64,000 bases of DNA from Devosia faecipullorum (GCF_015158295.1 NZ_JACDXV010000006.1:1-64000), one strand, 5' to 3'; counted from the stretch's first letter, positions 36,369-47,297 are shown. Notes: generated by a model not told the origin, from the sequence alone. Program-made: numbers and translations.

Positions 36369-38183
36369 TCAGGAGCCCTCCAGTTCCTCGCGCAACATTT
36401 CGAGTTCGAGCCATTGCTCCTCTGCCGCCGCCTTTTTCGTCTCGGCGGCTTCGAGGGCCTTTGACTTGGCGGCAAAGCCCGTTGGATCCTTGGTGTAAAA
36501 GGCCGGATCGGACAGGGTTGCGTTCAGCGTCCTGATCTCGGCGTCGAGCCTGTCGATGTCCTTGGGCAGGGTTTCGAGCGCGTGCTTTTCCTTGAAACTC
36601 AGCTTTCGCTTGGCAGAGGGCGCCGCCGCAACGGCTTCGGCTTTCGGCTTTTCTGGTTTTGCCGGCTTGTCGAGCGTGCGGGCGGCCACGCCCTCTCCGC
36701 GCTGGGCCACCATGTCGGAATAGCCGCCGGCATATTCGGTCCAGCGTCCGTCGCCTTCCGCCATGATCACCGAGGTCGCCACCCGGTCAAGAAAATCGCG
36801 GTCATGGCTCACCACCATCACGGTGCCGGCATAGTCGGACACCATCTCTTCGAGCAGATCGAGGGTTTCGAGATCGAGATCGTTGGTCGGCTCGTCGAGG
36901 ACGAGGAAATTGGACGGCAGGGCCAGCGTCCGGGCCAGCGCCACGCGCGCCCGCTCGCCACCGGAGAGCTTGCCGATCGGGGTATTGGCCTGTTCGGGCG
37001 CGAACAGGAAATCCTGCATATAGCCCATGACGTGCTTCTGCTCGCCATTGATGTTGATATTGTCGCTGCCGCCGCCGGTCAGGGCATCGCGCAGGCGGGT
37101 CTCGGGTTCGAGCTTGGCCCGGCCCTGATCGAGCATGGCCATTTCGATGGCCGCACCGCGCTTGATCGTGCCGCTATCGGGTTCGAGCAGGCCGGTGAGC
37201 ATCTTGATCAGCGTGGTCTTGCCCGCGCCATTGGGACCGACAATGCCGACCCGGTCACCGCGCAGCACGCGGGTGGAAAAATCTTGCACCACAATGCGAG
37301 AGCCGAAGCTCTTGGAGATGTTTTCCGCTTCGGCCACCAGGGCGCCGGACGTGCGCCCTTCGCTGACCGCAAGGGTCACATTGCCGGTGACGCGGCGCTG
37401 GTCGCGGCGATCCTGACGCAGATTGGCGAGCCGTTCGCGCCGGCCGACATTGCGTTTGCGGCGGGCGGTGACGCCATAGCGCAGCCAGTGTTCCTCGCGC
37501 ACGATCTGGCGGTCGAGCTTGTGACGGTCCTTTTCCTCCTGCTCCAGCACCTCGTCGCGCCAGGCTTCGAAGGCGGAAAAACCCTTGTCGATGCGGCGGG
37601 TAACGCCACGATCGAGCCAGACGGTGGAGCGGGTGAGATCAGCGAGGAAGCGCCGGTCGTGGCTGATCAGCACCATGGCCGAGCGCATCTGGCCGAGTTC
37701 GTCCTGCAGCCATTCGATGACCGGCAGGTCGAGATGGTTGGTCGGCTCATCGAGCAGCAGGACGTCGGGACGCGGCGCCAGAACCCGGGCCAAAGCGGCG
37801 CGGCGGCCTTCGCCGCCCGAAAGCGTTTCCGGACGCTCCTCGCCAGTCAGGCCCAGGGCATGAAGCAGATATTGGGCGCGATAGGGATCGTCGCCCGGCG
37901 CCAGCCCAGCCTCGACATAGGCGAGCACATCGGCGAAGCCGCTGAGGTCGGGTTCTTGCGGCAGATAACGGATCGTGGCGCCCGGCTCGGCGAAACGCTG
38001 GCCCGCATCATGCTGGACGAGGCCCGCGGCGATCTTGAGCAGGGTGGACTTGCCCGAGCCATTGCGCCCCACCAGGGCAATGCGCTGGCCGGGCGATACG
38101 ATCAGTTCGGCCGCCTCGAGCAATTGCGTGCCGCCAAAGGTGAGCTGAATGTCCTGAAGGGAAAGAAGCGGGGGGGCTGCCAT
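36369..38183 (-). CDS. uup: ABC-F ATPase (Uup type)
   Basis: 604 aa, two ATPase domains without membrane segments. First Walker A GRNGSGKST (about residues 37-45), signature LSGGEGRRAALARVL; second GPNGAGKTT with LSGGERARVALARTL; the C-terminal coiled coil (about 515-604, KEKHALETLPKDIDRLDAE) is characteristic of Uup. Such proteins act on the ribosome or on DNA-structure resolution. ATG 38183 is taken because it starts the conserved MAAPPLLSLQDIQLTF; a terminator-like hairpin lies 70-100 bases before it. Confidence 0.9.
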   Translation of the reverse strand: MAAPPLLSLQDIQLTFGGTQLLEAAELIVSPGQRIALVGRNGSGKSTLLKIAAGLVQHDAGQRFAEPGATIRYLPQEPDLSGFADVLAYVEAGLAPGDDPYRAQYLLHALGLTGEERPETLSGGEGRRAALARVLAPRPDVLLLDEPTNHLDLPVIEWLQDELGQMRSAMVLISHDRRFLADLTRSTVWLDRGVTRRIDKGFSAFEAWRDEVLEQEEKDRHKLDRQIVREEHWLRYGVTARRKRNVGRRERLANLRQDRRDQRRVTGNVTLAVSEGRTSGALVAEAENISKSFGSRIVVQDFSTRVLRGDRVGIVGPNGAGKTTLIKMLTGLLEPDSGTIKRGAAIEMAMLDQGRAKLEPETRLRDALTGGGSDNININGEQKHVMGYMQDFLFAPEQANTPIGKLSGGERARVALARTLALPSNFLVLDEPTNDLDLETLDLLEEMVSDYAGTVMVVSHDRDFLDRVATSVIMAEGDGRWTEYAGGYSDMVAQRGEGVAARTLDKPAKPEKPKAEAVAAAPSAKRKLSFKEKHALETLPKDIDRLDAEIRTLNATLSDPAFYTKDPTGFAAKSKALEAAETKKAAAEEQWLELEMLREELEGS

Positions 38184-38250
38184 GTCAAATCCGGGAAAAA
38201 CTGGCCCGGATAGAGCATGGCCCGCCCGGCAGATCAATGATGAGGGAAAT

Positions 38251-38288
38251 GAAAAGACCGGCCAGGACGTTGAGGATCCTGGCCGGTC
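38251..38288 (-). terminator. Rho-independent terminator between rirA and uup
   Basis: On the minus strand GACCGGCCAGGA and TCCTGGCCGGTC (38288-38277 and 38267-38256) form 12 perfect pairs, followed by TTTTC. It ends leftward transcripts from rirA. Because it also lies in the leader of uup it could alternatively be a conditional attenuator of that gene. Confidence 0.7.
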
Positions 38289-38431
38289 CGGGGAGACGGT
38301 AGCAGCAAGCCCCGTCGTGGTACAGCGCCCGGACCCACAGGCCCCAAGGGGTCGCCAGCGCCATGGCCAATATCAATCACGCCATAACATGATTGTCAAA
38401 CTCATATTTGAGTTTTGCCGTCAGCTTTATT

Positions 38432-38908
38432 CTAGGCGACCGAGATTGCCGCCAGGCTCTCATTGACCGCCTCGGCGGTGGTGATGCCCAGCCGCTCGCG
38501 GATCGAGCGCTTCTTGCTGGCCAGATCGGCAATGGTATGGCGGCTCAGCACCTCGAAAAACGCGCCGAGCGCTTCGCGCAGCGCGCCATTGAGGTCGCAT
38601 TCCCCAATCAGGGGGCAATCGGAACCATCTTCGAAACATTCCGCCATGGCGAAGTTTTCTTCAGTGAGGCGGATGGTGTCGAGCAGGGTGATCTGCTCGG
38701 CAGGCTTGCCCAATTGGATGCCGCCATGGCGCCCGCGCACCGTCTTGAGCAAGCCGTTTTCCACCAGCGGCTTGATCAGCTTGAACAGGAACAGCTCGGA
38801 AATGCCATAGGCGCGCGCAATCTCTGCAACCCGGCTCAGCCCCGGCTCGTTGACCGCGCAATAGACCAGCGTGCGAATGGCGTAGTTGGATTGGCGGGTC
38901 AATCTCAC
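38432..38908 (-). CDS. rirA: Rrf2-family iron-responsive regulator RirA
   Basis: 158 aa from GTG 38908, which has AAGGA 9 bases upstream; a TTG two codons earlier has too short a spacer. The N-terminus LTRQSNYAIRTLVYCA, winged helix, and the cysteine triad in CFEDGSDCPLIGEC (about residues 90-103) match RirA of rhizobia, whose iron-sulfur cluster allows repression of iron-uptake genes when iron is plentiful. Divergent from the IHF-like gene. The alternative, NsrR or IscR, fits the cysteine spacing less well. Confidence 0.88.
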   Translation of the reverse strand: MRLTRQSNYAIRTLVYCAVNEPGLSRVAEIARAYGISELFLFKLIKPLVENGLLKTVRGRHGGIQLGKPAEQITLLDTIRLTEENFAMAECFEDGSDCPLIGECDLNGALREALGAFFEVLSRHTIADLASKKRSIRERLGITTAEAVNESLAAISVA

Positions 38909-39099
38909 GGGCAAAATTCCTTGGCATTACGGCGCCGTGCGAGCCGGCCCATCTCTCATAATTCGGGTCGCAGCTTATAACCATTCTAAAAAATGTCAAA
39001 TAATCTTGAAATCGAAATTCATATTAACCGGACCCGGCAAATGGCTGGACATCCACTTATGTTCGCTTTAGGAATTTAATGTCTGGGAGGAACTTATCG

Positions 39100-39405
39100 G
39101 TGAATAATACCATCACGCGCGCAATGCTTGCCGATCGGGCCAGCGATGCGACCGAGATCAAACATTGCGATGTATGCCAGATCGCCCAACGCATGTTCGA
39201 ACTGGTCGGCTCGGCCCTGAGGGAGGGTGACAGCGTCAAGCTTACCGGCTTCGGCTCGCTTCAGATCCGGTCACGCGCCGAACGTGTCGGTCGCAATCCG
39301 CGTACCGGCGAAGAGCATCGGATCGCGCCCCGCCATGCGGTAATCTTTATCCCGGGCGCCAGACTGCGCGCAGCGCTCGATGGCATGGATCAGATCAGAG
39401 CCTGA
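39100..39405 (+). CDS. IHF/HU-family DNA-binding protein (IHF-alpha-like)
   Basis: 101 aa from GTG 39100 (GGGAGGA 8 bases before); ATG 39079 with AGGA is also possible and would add seven residues. The beta-arm region VKLTGFGSLQIRSRAERVGRN and the intercalation segment RNPRTGEEHRIAP are clear. Unusually, a CDVC motif (KHCDVCQIAQRM) sits in the first helices. It is more divergent than the usual ihfA and lies next to rirA, so it is probably an extra paralogue with a specialised role. Confidence 0.8.
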   Translation: MNNTITRAMLADRASDATEIKHCDVCQIAQRMFELVGSALREGDSVKLTGFGSLQIRSRAERVGRNPRTGEEHRIAPRHAVIFIPGARLRAALDGMDQIRA

Positions 39406-39420
39406 GGGCGCTGTCCCCAC

Positions 39421-40611
39421 TCAGAAATAGCGATTGAACAGCGGCAGCTCGGCGGCGCCGATGGCTGGTGCCACGGCTCCGTGGCGGCCTGTCGCCACCA
39501 TGGGCGGCGCAATGCCGAGTACCGGCAATGCTGCCAGTTCGCTCCGGAACCGCGTGACCAGCCTTTCGGTAATGGCCGGCCCGAGTACGGTATCGATGAC
39601 AACCAGAGGGGCATCCACGACGGTACTGGTATTGAACGCGACACGAGCCAGCACCTTGGCGCTGTCGACAATCCAGCTGTCCACCTCGCTCTCGATTTCA
39701 TCCCAATCCCAATGCGCAAGTGCCGCAATGTCTCGCGGCTTGCCCGCCTCCGCCAACCGCTGACCCAGGGCCCAGAGGGAAGCGATATGATAGGCCTGTT
39801 GCGGCCCCCTGCCATCGAGCTGCACCAGCATCATGCCCATATCGGCGGCATTGCCATTATGCCCGCTCCACAACGCGCCGTCGCCGATCACGCCGGCCCC
39901 GATAAAGTGGGATACGAGAAAATAGATGATGCTGGCCGGTCGTGGCGGCGTCAGCGCGATCAGTTCGGCCCAACAGGCGGCATTACCGTCGTTGATGAGC
40001 GTGACTTCGAGCCCGGTGCGCGTCGCAAGTTCGGCCTGGGCGTCGAGCCCCTGCCATTGCATTACCTGCTCCTGCGGCGCGCCGATCCGCCTGATCCCGT
40101 CAGCCAGCCCCGCGGGCATGGCCAATCCCAGATCGAGGAGCCGATCGAGATGGTCCTGCGGCACTAGCGCCTTGAGGTCTTCGACGCATTGGCCAATGAA
40201 ATCGAAGATGCCGCCCGCATCGGGATAGTCGTAGTCGACATGGCGATGGCCGAGCACTGTGCCATGCAGGTTGAGAAGCATGACGTCGGCGTGTCGCCAG
40301 CCCAGTTCCACACCGATGGCATAGCCGCCATCCTTGTTCAGGAGAATGGGCGTTGCCGGCTGGCCGCGCCGGCCGCGCAGCGCCGCGCCCCTTTCCACCA
40401 GACCTTCTTTTTCGAGCTTGGTGAGAATAGCCGAAACGGTCTGGGGCGCGAGGCCCGACATGCGGGCGATCTCGGCATTGGAAACGCCCGACGCATTGAA
40501 GCCTACCACCGTCAATACGGTCTTTTCGTTGGCCCGCCTCAGCCCTTCATGCCGCAAGGCCCGTCCATTTGTATCAAAAATATCCCGCGTGGGTCCGGCG
40601 GAAACAGACAT
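39421..40611 (-). CDS. ROK-family transcriptional regulator
   Basis: 396 aa from ATG 40611 (ATG 40629 would add six). N-terminal winged helix (about residues 35-80: SNAEIARMSGLAPQTVSAILTKLE pattern) joined to a ROK domain, as in NagC/XylR repressors. The ATP loop is weak and the zinc cysteine motif is missing, so it should not be a kinase. Upstream of it on the same strand is an aldo/keto reductase, and beyond that the divergent Dpp-type transporter operon, its likely target. Confidence 0.88.
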   Translation of the reverse strand: MSVSAGPTRDIFDTNGRALRHEGLRRANEKTVLTVVGFNASGVSNAEIARMSGLAPQTVSAILTKLEKEGLVERGAALRGRRGQPATPILLNKDGGYAIGVELGWRHADVMLLNLHGTVLGHRHVDYDYPDAGGIFDFIGQCVEDLKALVPQDHLDRLLDLGLAMPAGLADGIRRIGAPQEQVMQWQGLDAQAELATRTGLEVTLINDGNAACWAELIALTPPRPASIIYFLVSHFIGAGVIGDGALWSGHNGNAADMGMMLVQLDGRGPQQAYHIASLWALGQRLAEAGKPRDIAALAHWDWDEIESEVDSWIVDSAKVLARVAFNTSTVVDAPLVVIDTVLGPAITERLVTRFRSELAALPVLGIAPPMVATGRHGAVAPAIGAAELPLFNRYF

Positions 40612-40786
40612 GGCCAAAAGTCCAAGCATTCATTCCGCCAGCCGGCAATGCCGGCGGACGCGATGAGACCAGATCGGAAGGTTCGGTCGGGGCGGACTGA
40701 AACCGGGGTGAATAGTCCATATCATCATGGCCGCGGGATTACGCCAAGCGCTGAATTAAGAGCGGCCCGATGCGTCCCGCACCCGT

Positions 40787-41725
40787 TCAGGCGCCCGCTT
40801 TGCTCAGCATGGTCAGCGCGGCTTGCGGCAGGTTGAGCCGCACGCCTCGTGCCAGGCTCTCAAGCTGCGCCACCGAACTCGCCGAGGCAATGGGGGCGCT
40901 GACGCCTTCCTGCGCCACGACCCAGGCCAGCGCGATTTCGGCCGGGGTCGCTTCCATCTCGGACGAAACCTGATCCAGGGCCGCCAGGATAGCCATTCCC
41001 CGCGCGTCGAGATAACGCCCGATGCCACCGCCGCGCGGCGACTGGCCGAGATCGGCCTCGCTGCGATATTTGCCGGTCAGAAAGCCGGAGGCGAGGCTGT
41101 AATAGACGATGGCGCCGACTTCATTTTCGAGGAGATAGGGTCGCAGGGCATCGAACTCGGCCCGGTCATAGAGATTGTAGCGCGGCTGGGTCACTTCGTA
41201 GCGCTGCAGGGATTTGACTATGGCCGTCTGCTGGGCCGCCGCCATCATCTCGGCATTGTAGTTGGAAGCGCCGATGGCCCGCACCTTGCCAGACCGGATC
41301 AGCCCATCATAGGCCGAAAGCGTTTCCTCGTGATCGGTCTCGGGGTCCGGCCAATGGCTGAAATAAAGATCGATATAGTCGGTCTGCAGACGCCGCAGCG
41401 AATCTTCGACGCCTTGCCGGATGGCATCGGCCTTGAGCCCGCCCGGCCGCTTGGCCGAATTGACCTTGGTGATGACATGCACCTCGTGGCGATTGCCGCG
41501 CGCCTTGAGCCATTTGCCAATGATCGTCTCGCTCATGCCCGGCGGATTGCCCGGCACCCAATTGGGATAGCCTTCGGCCGTATCGATGGCGCTAAATCCG
41601 GCGGTTATGAAGGCATCGAGGATGGCGAATCCGGTATTTTCATCCACCGTCCAGCCAAAGACATTGCCGCCCAGCACAAGCGGTTCGATTACCAGGTCGC
41701 TGCGTCCGAGGGGGCGACGGTTCAT
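40787..41725 (-). CDS. Aldo/keto reductase
   Basis: 312 aa (beta/alpha)8 NADPH-dependent reductase. Active-site residues D (SAIDTAEGYPNW, about 50), Y in the same motif, K (VITKVNS, about 82) and H (LYFSHWPDPETD, about 122) are present. AGGAGA lies 7 bases before ATG 41725, but touches the ATG at 41731, so the former is chosen. Similar to YajO/YhdN-type reductases of sugar aldehydes. Divergent from the ABC operon, with a TGACCA/TGGTCA palindrome between. Confidence 0.88.
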   Translation of the reverse strand: MNRRPLGRSDLVIEPLVLGGNVFGWTVDENTGFAILDAFITAGFSAIDTAEGYPNWVPGNPPGMSETIIGKWLKARGNRHEVHVITKVNSAKRPGGLKADAIRQGVEDSLRRLQTDYIDLYFSHWPDPETDHEETLSAYDGLIRSGKVRAIGASNYNAEMMAAAQQTAIVKSLQRYEVTQPRYNLYDRAEFDALRPYLLENEVGAIVYYSLASGFLTGKYRSEADLGQSPRGGGIGRYLDARGMAILAALDQVSSEMEATPAEIALAWVVAQEGVSAPIASASSVAQLESLARGVRLNLPQAALTMLSKAGA

Positions 41726-41863
41726 TGACATTCTCCTTTTTGGTGCCAGGGGCTCAACGCACATAACATGGATTTGTTCTCCCGGTCGGCATCTTCGCGG
41801 CACCGAACCGATTTGTAAAAAACCGTCCATACTTGTGGATAGCCATTCGGCAGGCCCTTAAAT

Positions 41864-41877
41864 TGACCAAATGGTCA
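41864..41877. promoter_or_regulatory. Candidate operator TGACCAAATGGTCA
   Basis: A perfect 14-bp palindrome (six-base arms around AA) midway between the aldo/keto reductase start (41725) and the ABC binding-protein start (41979). It is the only clear symmetric site in the 253-base divergent region and could bind the ROK or another regulator of both genes. Confidence 0.45.
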
Positions 41878-41978
41878 GTGAAACTCGTTGCGCTCCCTTC
41901 CATTCTAGGCTTTTGTGTGCCCCAAGCCTCCGGCGCAAGCGCTGAGAAGGCGTTGATTAAAGGAACGGGAGACTATCC

Positions 41979-43556
41979 ATGCACTCATCACTGACCCGCA
42001 TCGCGGCGGTACTTGTCGCCTCGACGATGCTTGCCGGTGTTGCAAATGCCGAAACGATCCGCTGGGCGCGTTCGTCCGATGCGCTGACTCTGGATCCGCA
42101 TTCGCAGAACCAGGGCAATACGCACACGGTCGCTCACCACATCTATGAAACCCTGCTCGGCCGCGACAATGACGGCAGCCTGACGCCGCGTCTGGCCACC
42201 GAATGGGCGCTCAAGGACGGCGACCCGACCGTCTGGGTGTTCAAGCTGCGTGAAGGCGTCAAGTTCCACAACGGCAATGATTTCACCGCCGAGGACGTGA
42301 TCTACTCGATCACCCGCGCCAAGAGCGAATTCTCCAACATGAAGCAGCTGCACGCCGAAGTGCAGTCCGTGACCGCCATCGACGATCATACCGTCGAATT
42401 CCAGATGACCGGCCCGGCGCTGATCTATCCGAACAACCTCACCAATACTTTCATCATGGACAAGACCTGGTCGGACGAGCACGATCTCGCCGTCGTCCAG
42501 GATTTCGCCAGCGGCGCCACCAATTACTCGGTGCTCAACACCAATGGCACTGGCCCCTATACTCTGGTGTCGCGTGAAGTCGATGTGAAGACTTCGCTGG
42601 CCTATAATGAAGGCTGGTGGGGCGACAAGCCCGAAGTCACCGCCATCGAATATCTGACCATTGCCGATGCGCAGACCCGTATCTCGGCCCTGCTCTCGGG
42701 CGAAATCGACATCGTCCAGGACGTGCCGCCGCAGGACATCGAGCGCCTCAGCAACACTGCCGGCTTCAAGGTCGAGATCGGCCCGGAAAACCGCTTCATC
42801 TATTTCGGCTACCGCTTTGGCGATGAGCCGCTGAAGTCCTCCAACATCACCGATTCCAACCCGTTCAACAGCCCGCTGGTTCGCGAAGCCATGGAGCTGG
42901 CGCTCGATCGTGACGCCATCAAGCAGGTGGTGATGCGTGGCCAGTCGATCCCGACCGGCATTCCCAACCCGCCCTTCGTCAATGGCTGGACCCCGGAACT
43001 GGACGCCTATCCGCAGCCCGACATCGCCAAGGCCAAGGCCCTCATGGCCGAAGCCGGTTATGCCGATGGCTTCTCGGTGACGCTCGACACCCCGAACAAC
43101 CGCTATGTCAACGACGAAGCCATCTCGACGGCCTATGTCGGCATGCTCGGCCAGATCGGCATCAACGTCACCCTGGCTTCGCGCCCGGTTGCCGAACACA
43201 GCCCGATCATCCTGGCCAACAATTCCGACTTCTACCTGCTCGGCTGGGGCGTCCCGACCTTTGACTCGGCCTATGTGTTCAACGACCTGATCCACTCCAA
43301 GACCGATCTGCACGGCACCTATAACGTCGGTCTTTATTCCAACCCCGAGCTGGACGAGAAGATCATCGCTCTCGGCACCATGGACGACATCGCCGCCCGC
43401 GACGCGACCGTCGCCGAGATCTGGGAAGTGGTGAAGGCCGACCGCGTGCTGCTGCCGATCCACAACCAGGTTCTCGCCTACGCCATGCGTGAGGGTGTGA
43501 CCCTGCCGGTGCAGCCGGAAAACCAGCCGAACATGACCACGGTCACTTTCGACTAA
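41979..43556 (+). CDS. ABC transporter substrate-binding protein (family 5, DppA-like)
   Basis: 525 aa. Signal peptide residues 1-24 ending VANA-E, then the SBP_5 fold (RWARSSDALTLDPH, LATEWALKDGD, VKFHNGNDFTAEDVIYS). GGGAG lies before ATG 41979. Family 5 proteins bind di/oligopeptides, opines, nickel complexes or oligosaccharides; the aldo/keto reductase and ROK regulator nearby favour a carbohydrate or opine. First gene of a four-gene operon. Confidence 0.92.
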   Translation: MHSSLTRIAAVLVASTMLAGVANAETIRWARSSDALTLDPHSQNQGNTHTVAHHIYETLLGRDNDGSLTPRLATEWALKDGDPTVWVFKLREGVKFHNGNDFTAEDVIYSITRAKSEFSNMKQLHAEVQSVTAIDDHTVEFQMTGPALIYPNNLTNTFIMDKTWSDEHDLAVVQDFASGATNYSVLNTNGTGPYTLVSREVDVKTSLAYNEGWWGDKPEVTAIEYLTIADAQTRISALLSGEIDIVQDVPPQDIERLSNTAGFKVEIGPENRFIYFGYRFGDEPLKSSNITDSNPFNSPLVREAMELALDRDAIKQVVMRGQSIPTGIPNPPFVNGWTPELDAYPQPDIAKAKALMAEAGYADGFSVTLDTPNNRYVNDEAISTAYVGMLGQIGINVTLASRPVAEHSPIILANNSDFYLLGWGVPTFDSAYVFNDLIHSKTDLHGTYNVGLYSNPELDEKIIALGTMDDIAARDATVAEIWEVVKADRVLLPIHNQVLAYAMREGVTLPVQPENQPNMTTVTFD

Positions 43557-43570
43557 TTATCATCAATCCA

Positions 43571-43607
43571 GAACCGCCGCGTGCAGCCCTGTCTCACGCG
43601 GCGGTTC
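43571..43607 (+). promoter_or_regulatory. Intercistronic stem-loop after the family-5 binding-protein gene
   Basis: GAACCGCCGCGTG (43571-43583) pairs perfectly with CACGCGGCGGTTC (43595-43607), 13 pairs with an 11-base loop, followed by only a short T-stretch. It fills the 68-base gap between the binding protein and permease genes. Confidence 0.65.
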
Positions 43608-43624
43608 GTATTTGCGGGGGTGCC

Positions 43625-44605
43625 ATGCTCGCCTTCATTGCCCGGCGGCTCGTGCAGTCCGTCATCGTCATGCTCGTCGTGGCGTTCATTGCCTTCCTGG
43701 TCTTCCGATATGTCGGCGATCCGCTGGCCGCCCTGCTCAGCCAGGATGCCAAGCAGGCCGATTACGACGCCGCCCGCGAGCGTCTCGGGCTCGATCAGCC
43801 CTTCTATGTCCAGTTCTATTATTTCGTGCTCAACGCGCTGCAGGGCCAGTTCGGCATTTCCTACCGGCTGCAGCAGCCGGTCAGCCAGTTGATCCTCGAA
43901 CGCCTGCCGGCGACCATCGAGCTTGCCTTCGCCTCGGCGACTATTGCCCTGGTCTTCGGCGTGCTGCTCGGCATCTATACGGCCCTGAGGCCCCGCGCCT
44001 TTTCCTCCGGCTTCATCATGACCGCCTCGCTGGTCGGGGTGTCGCTGCCCACTTTCCTTATCGGCATCGGACTCATCTATATCTTTGCCGTGGAGCTGAA
44101 ATGGCTGCCCTCGTTTGGGCGCGGCGAGGTGGTGCAGATCGGCTGGTGGCGCACCGGATTGCTCACCCAATCGGGCCTCAGATCGCTCATCCTGCCGGCC
44201 ATCACCCTGTCGCTGTTCCAGCTGACGCTGATCATGCGCCTGGTGCGGGCGGAAATGCTCGAAGTTCTGCGCACCGATTATATTCGCTTCGCCAAGGCCC
44301 GCGGCCTCAGCAAACGCGCGATCAATTTCGGCCATGCACTCAAGAACACCATGGTGCCGGTGATCACCATTACCGGGCTGCAACTGGGTTCGGTGATCGC
44401 CTTTGCCATCATCACCGAGACGGTGTTCCAATGGCCGGGCGTCGGCTCGCTCTTCGTCAATTCGGTGGCGGCCGTCGACGTGCCGGTCATGGCGGCCTAT
44501 CTGGTTTTCGTCGCCCTGGTCTTCGTGGTGATCAACCTCATCGTCGACATCCTCTATTTCATCGTCGATCCGCGCCTGCGCGACGGCGCCAAATCCGGGA
44601 GGTAG
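43625..44605 (+). CDS. ABC transporter permease (DppB-like)
   Basis: 326 aa, six membrane segments, first segment near residues 9-30. LGLDQPFYVQFYYF and the docking loop RTDYIRFAKARGLSKR are DppB hallmarks. It pairs with the DppC-type protein encoded four bases downstream. Confidence 0.93.
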   Translation: MLAFIARRLVQSVIVMLVVAFIAFLVFRYVGDPLAALLSQDAKQADYDAARERLGLDQPFYVQFYYFVLNALQGQFGISYRLQQPVSQLILERLPATIELAFASATIALVFGVLLGIYTALRPRAFSSGFIMTASLVGVSLPTFLIGIGLIYIFAVELKWLPSFGRGEVVQIGWWRTGLLTQSGLRSLILPAITLSLFQLTLIMRLVRAEMLEVLRTDYIRFAKARGLSKRAINFGHALKNTMVPVITITGLQLGSVIAFAIITETVFQWPGVGSLFVNSVAAVDVPVMAAYLVFVALVFVVINLIVDILYFIVDPRLRDGAKSGR

Positions 44606-44609
44606 CATC

Positions 44610-45568
44610 GTGACCGATCTGCCCCATTCCCCCGAACAGCCGGTCGTGGCTGTCAAAACCTCGCGATGGAAGACTTTCCTCAAGTCCGACATCTTCTGGT
44701 CCTACCGGCATTCGCCGGTGACCATCATCGCTTCGATAGTGGCGCTGCTGCTGATCCTGATGGCGGTATTCGCGCCCTGGCTGGCGCCCTATAATCCGTT
44801 CAATCCGGCGACGCTCAACCTGATGGACGGCTTCACGCCGCCCAATTCATCCTCGTTCTCCGGCAAATATTTCGCGCTCGGCACCGACAGCCAGGGCCGC
44901 GACATGCTCTCCACCATCATGTATGGCTCCCGGGTCTCGCTGTTCGTCGGCATCATGGCGACGCTGTTCGCCATGGTCATGGGTGTGGGTCTCGGCCTCG
45001 TTTCGGGCTATGTCGGCGGCATCGTGGACACCATAATCATGCGCGTCGCCGACGTGCAGCTGAGCTTCCCCGCCATCCTGATCGCCCTGCTGATCTTCGG
45101 GGTAGCCCGCGGCATCATCCCGCCCAACCAGCAGGAAGGCGCGGCCGTCTGGGTGCTGATCATCGCCATTGGCCTTGCCAACTGGGCCCAGTTCGCCCGC
45201 ACCGTGCGCGGCGCGACCATGGTGGAGCGGCAGAAGGATTACGTGGCGGCCGCCCGCATCCTGGGCGTCAATCCGCTCGTTATCCTCTTGCGCCACGTGC
45301 TGCCCAATGTCACCGGCCCAGTTCTGGTGATCGGCACGATCGGCCTGGCTCTGGCCATTATCGAGGAAGCCACGCTCTCCTATCTCGGCGTCGGCGTACC
45401 CCCGACCCAGCCCTCTCTGGGAACGCTGATCCGCATCGGCCAGCAATTCCTGTTCTCGGGCGAATGGTGGATCATCCTCTTTCCGGCCATCACCCTCATT
45501 CTGCTCGCTCTGTCGGTCAACCTTCTGGGCGACTGGCTGCGCGATGCCCTCAATCCGAAGTTGCGCTG

Positions 45569-45569
<1 letters not shown>
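44610..45569 (+). CDS. ABC transporter permease (DppC-like)
   Basis: 319 aa from GTG 44610, with GGGAGG in the correct place. Six membrane segments after a 40-residue cytoplasmic N-terminus; GTDSQGRDMLSTIMYGSR and DYVAAARILGVNP (docking loop) are DppC features. Its stop overlaps the start of the ATPase gene (TGATG). Confidence 0.93.
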
Positions 45570-47209
<1,640 letters not shown>

Positions 47210-47236
47210 GCGCCACCGGCAGGCCCCCCATCGTCA

Positions 47237-47297
47237 CCACCCGGCTTGTCCGGGTGGTCCATAAGGATGGATTGGTCACCCGTATTGCCCGGGCAAT
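47237..47297. repeat. REP-like double palindrome, third copy
   Basis: CCACCCGG-CTTGT-CCGGGTGG (47237-47257) is followed, after 26 bases, by the perfect palindrome ATTGCCCGGGCAAT (47284-47297). The ATCGTC lead-in and CTTGT loop are shared with the copy at 16962-16984. It follows the ATPase gene and lies in a convergent gap with the small gene at 47352-47627. Confidence 0.65.

Noticed and set aside
38185-38376. 63-codon minus-strand ORF through the rirA/uup hairpin
   Set aside because: It reads through a strong terminator stem, has no good ribosome-binding site and its composition follows the hairpin sequence; a leader peptide is possible only in a shorter form.
38909-39099. TTGACA and TATAAG between rirA and the IHF-like gene as a rirA promoter; ATTCTAAA as an Irr/ICE half-site
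   Set aside because: The spacing is only 14 bases, too short for a housekeeping promoter, and the ICE site lacks its second arm.
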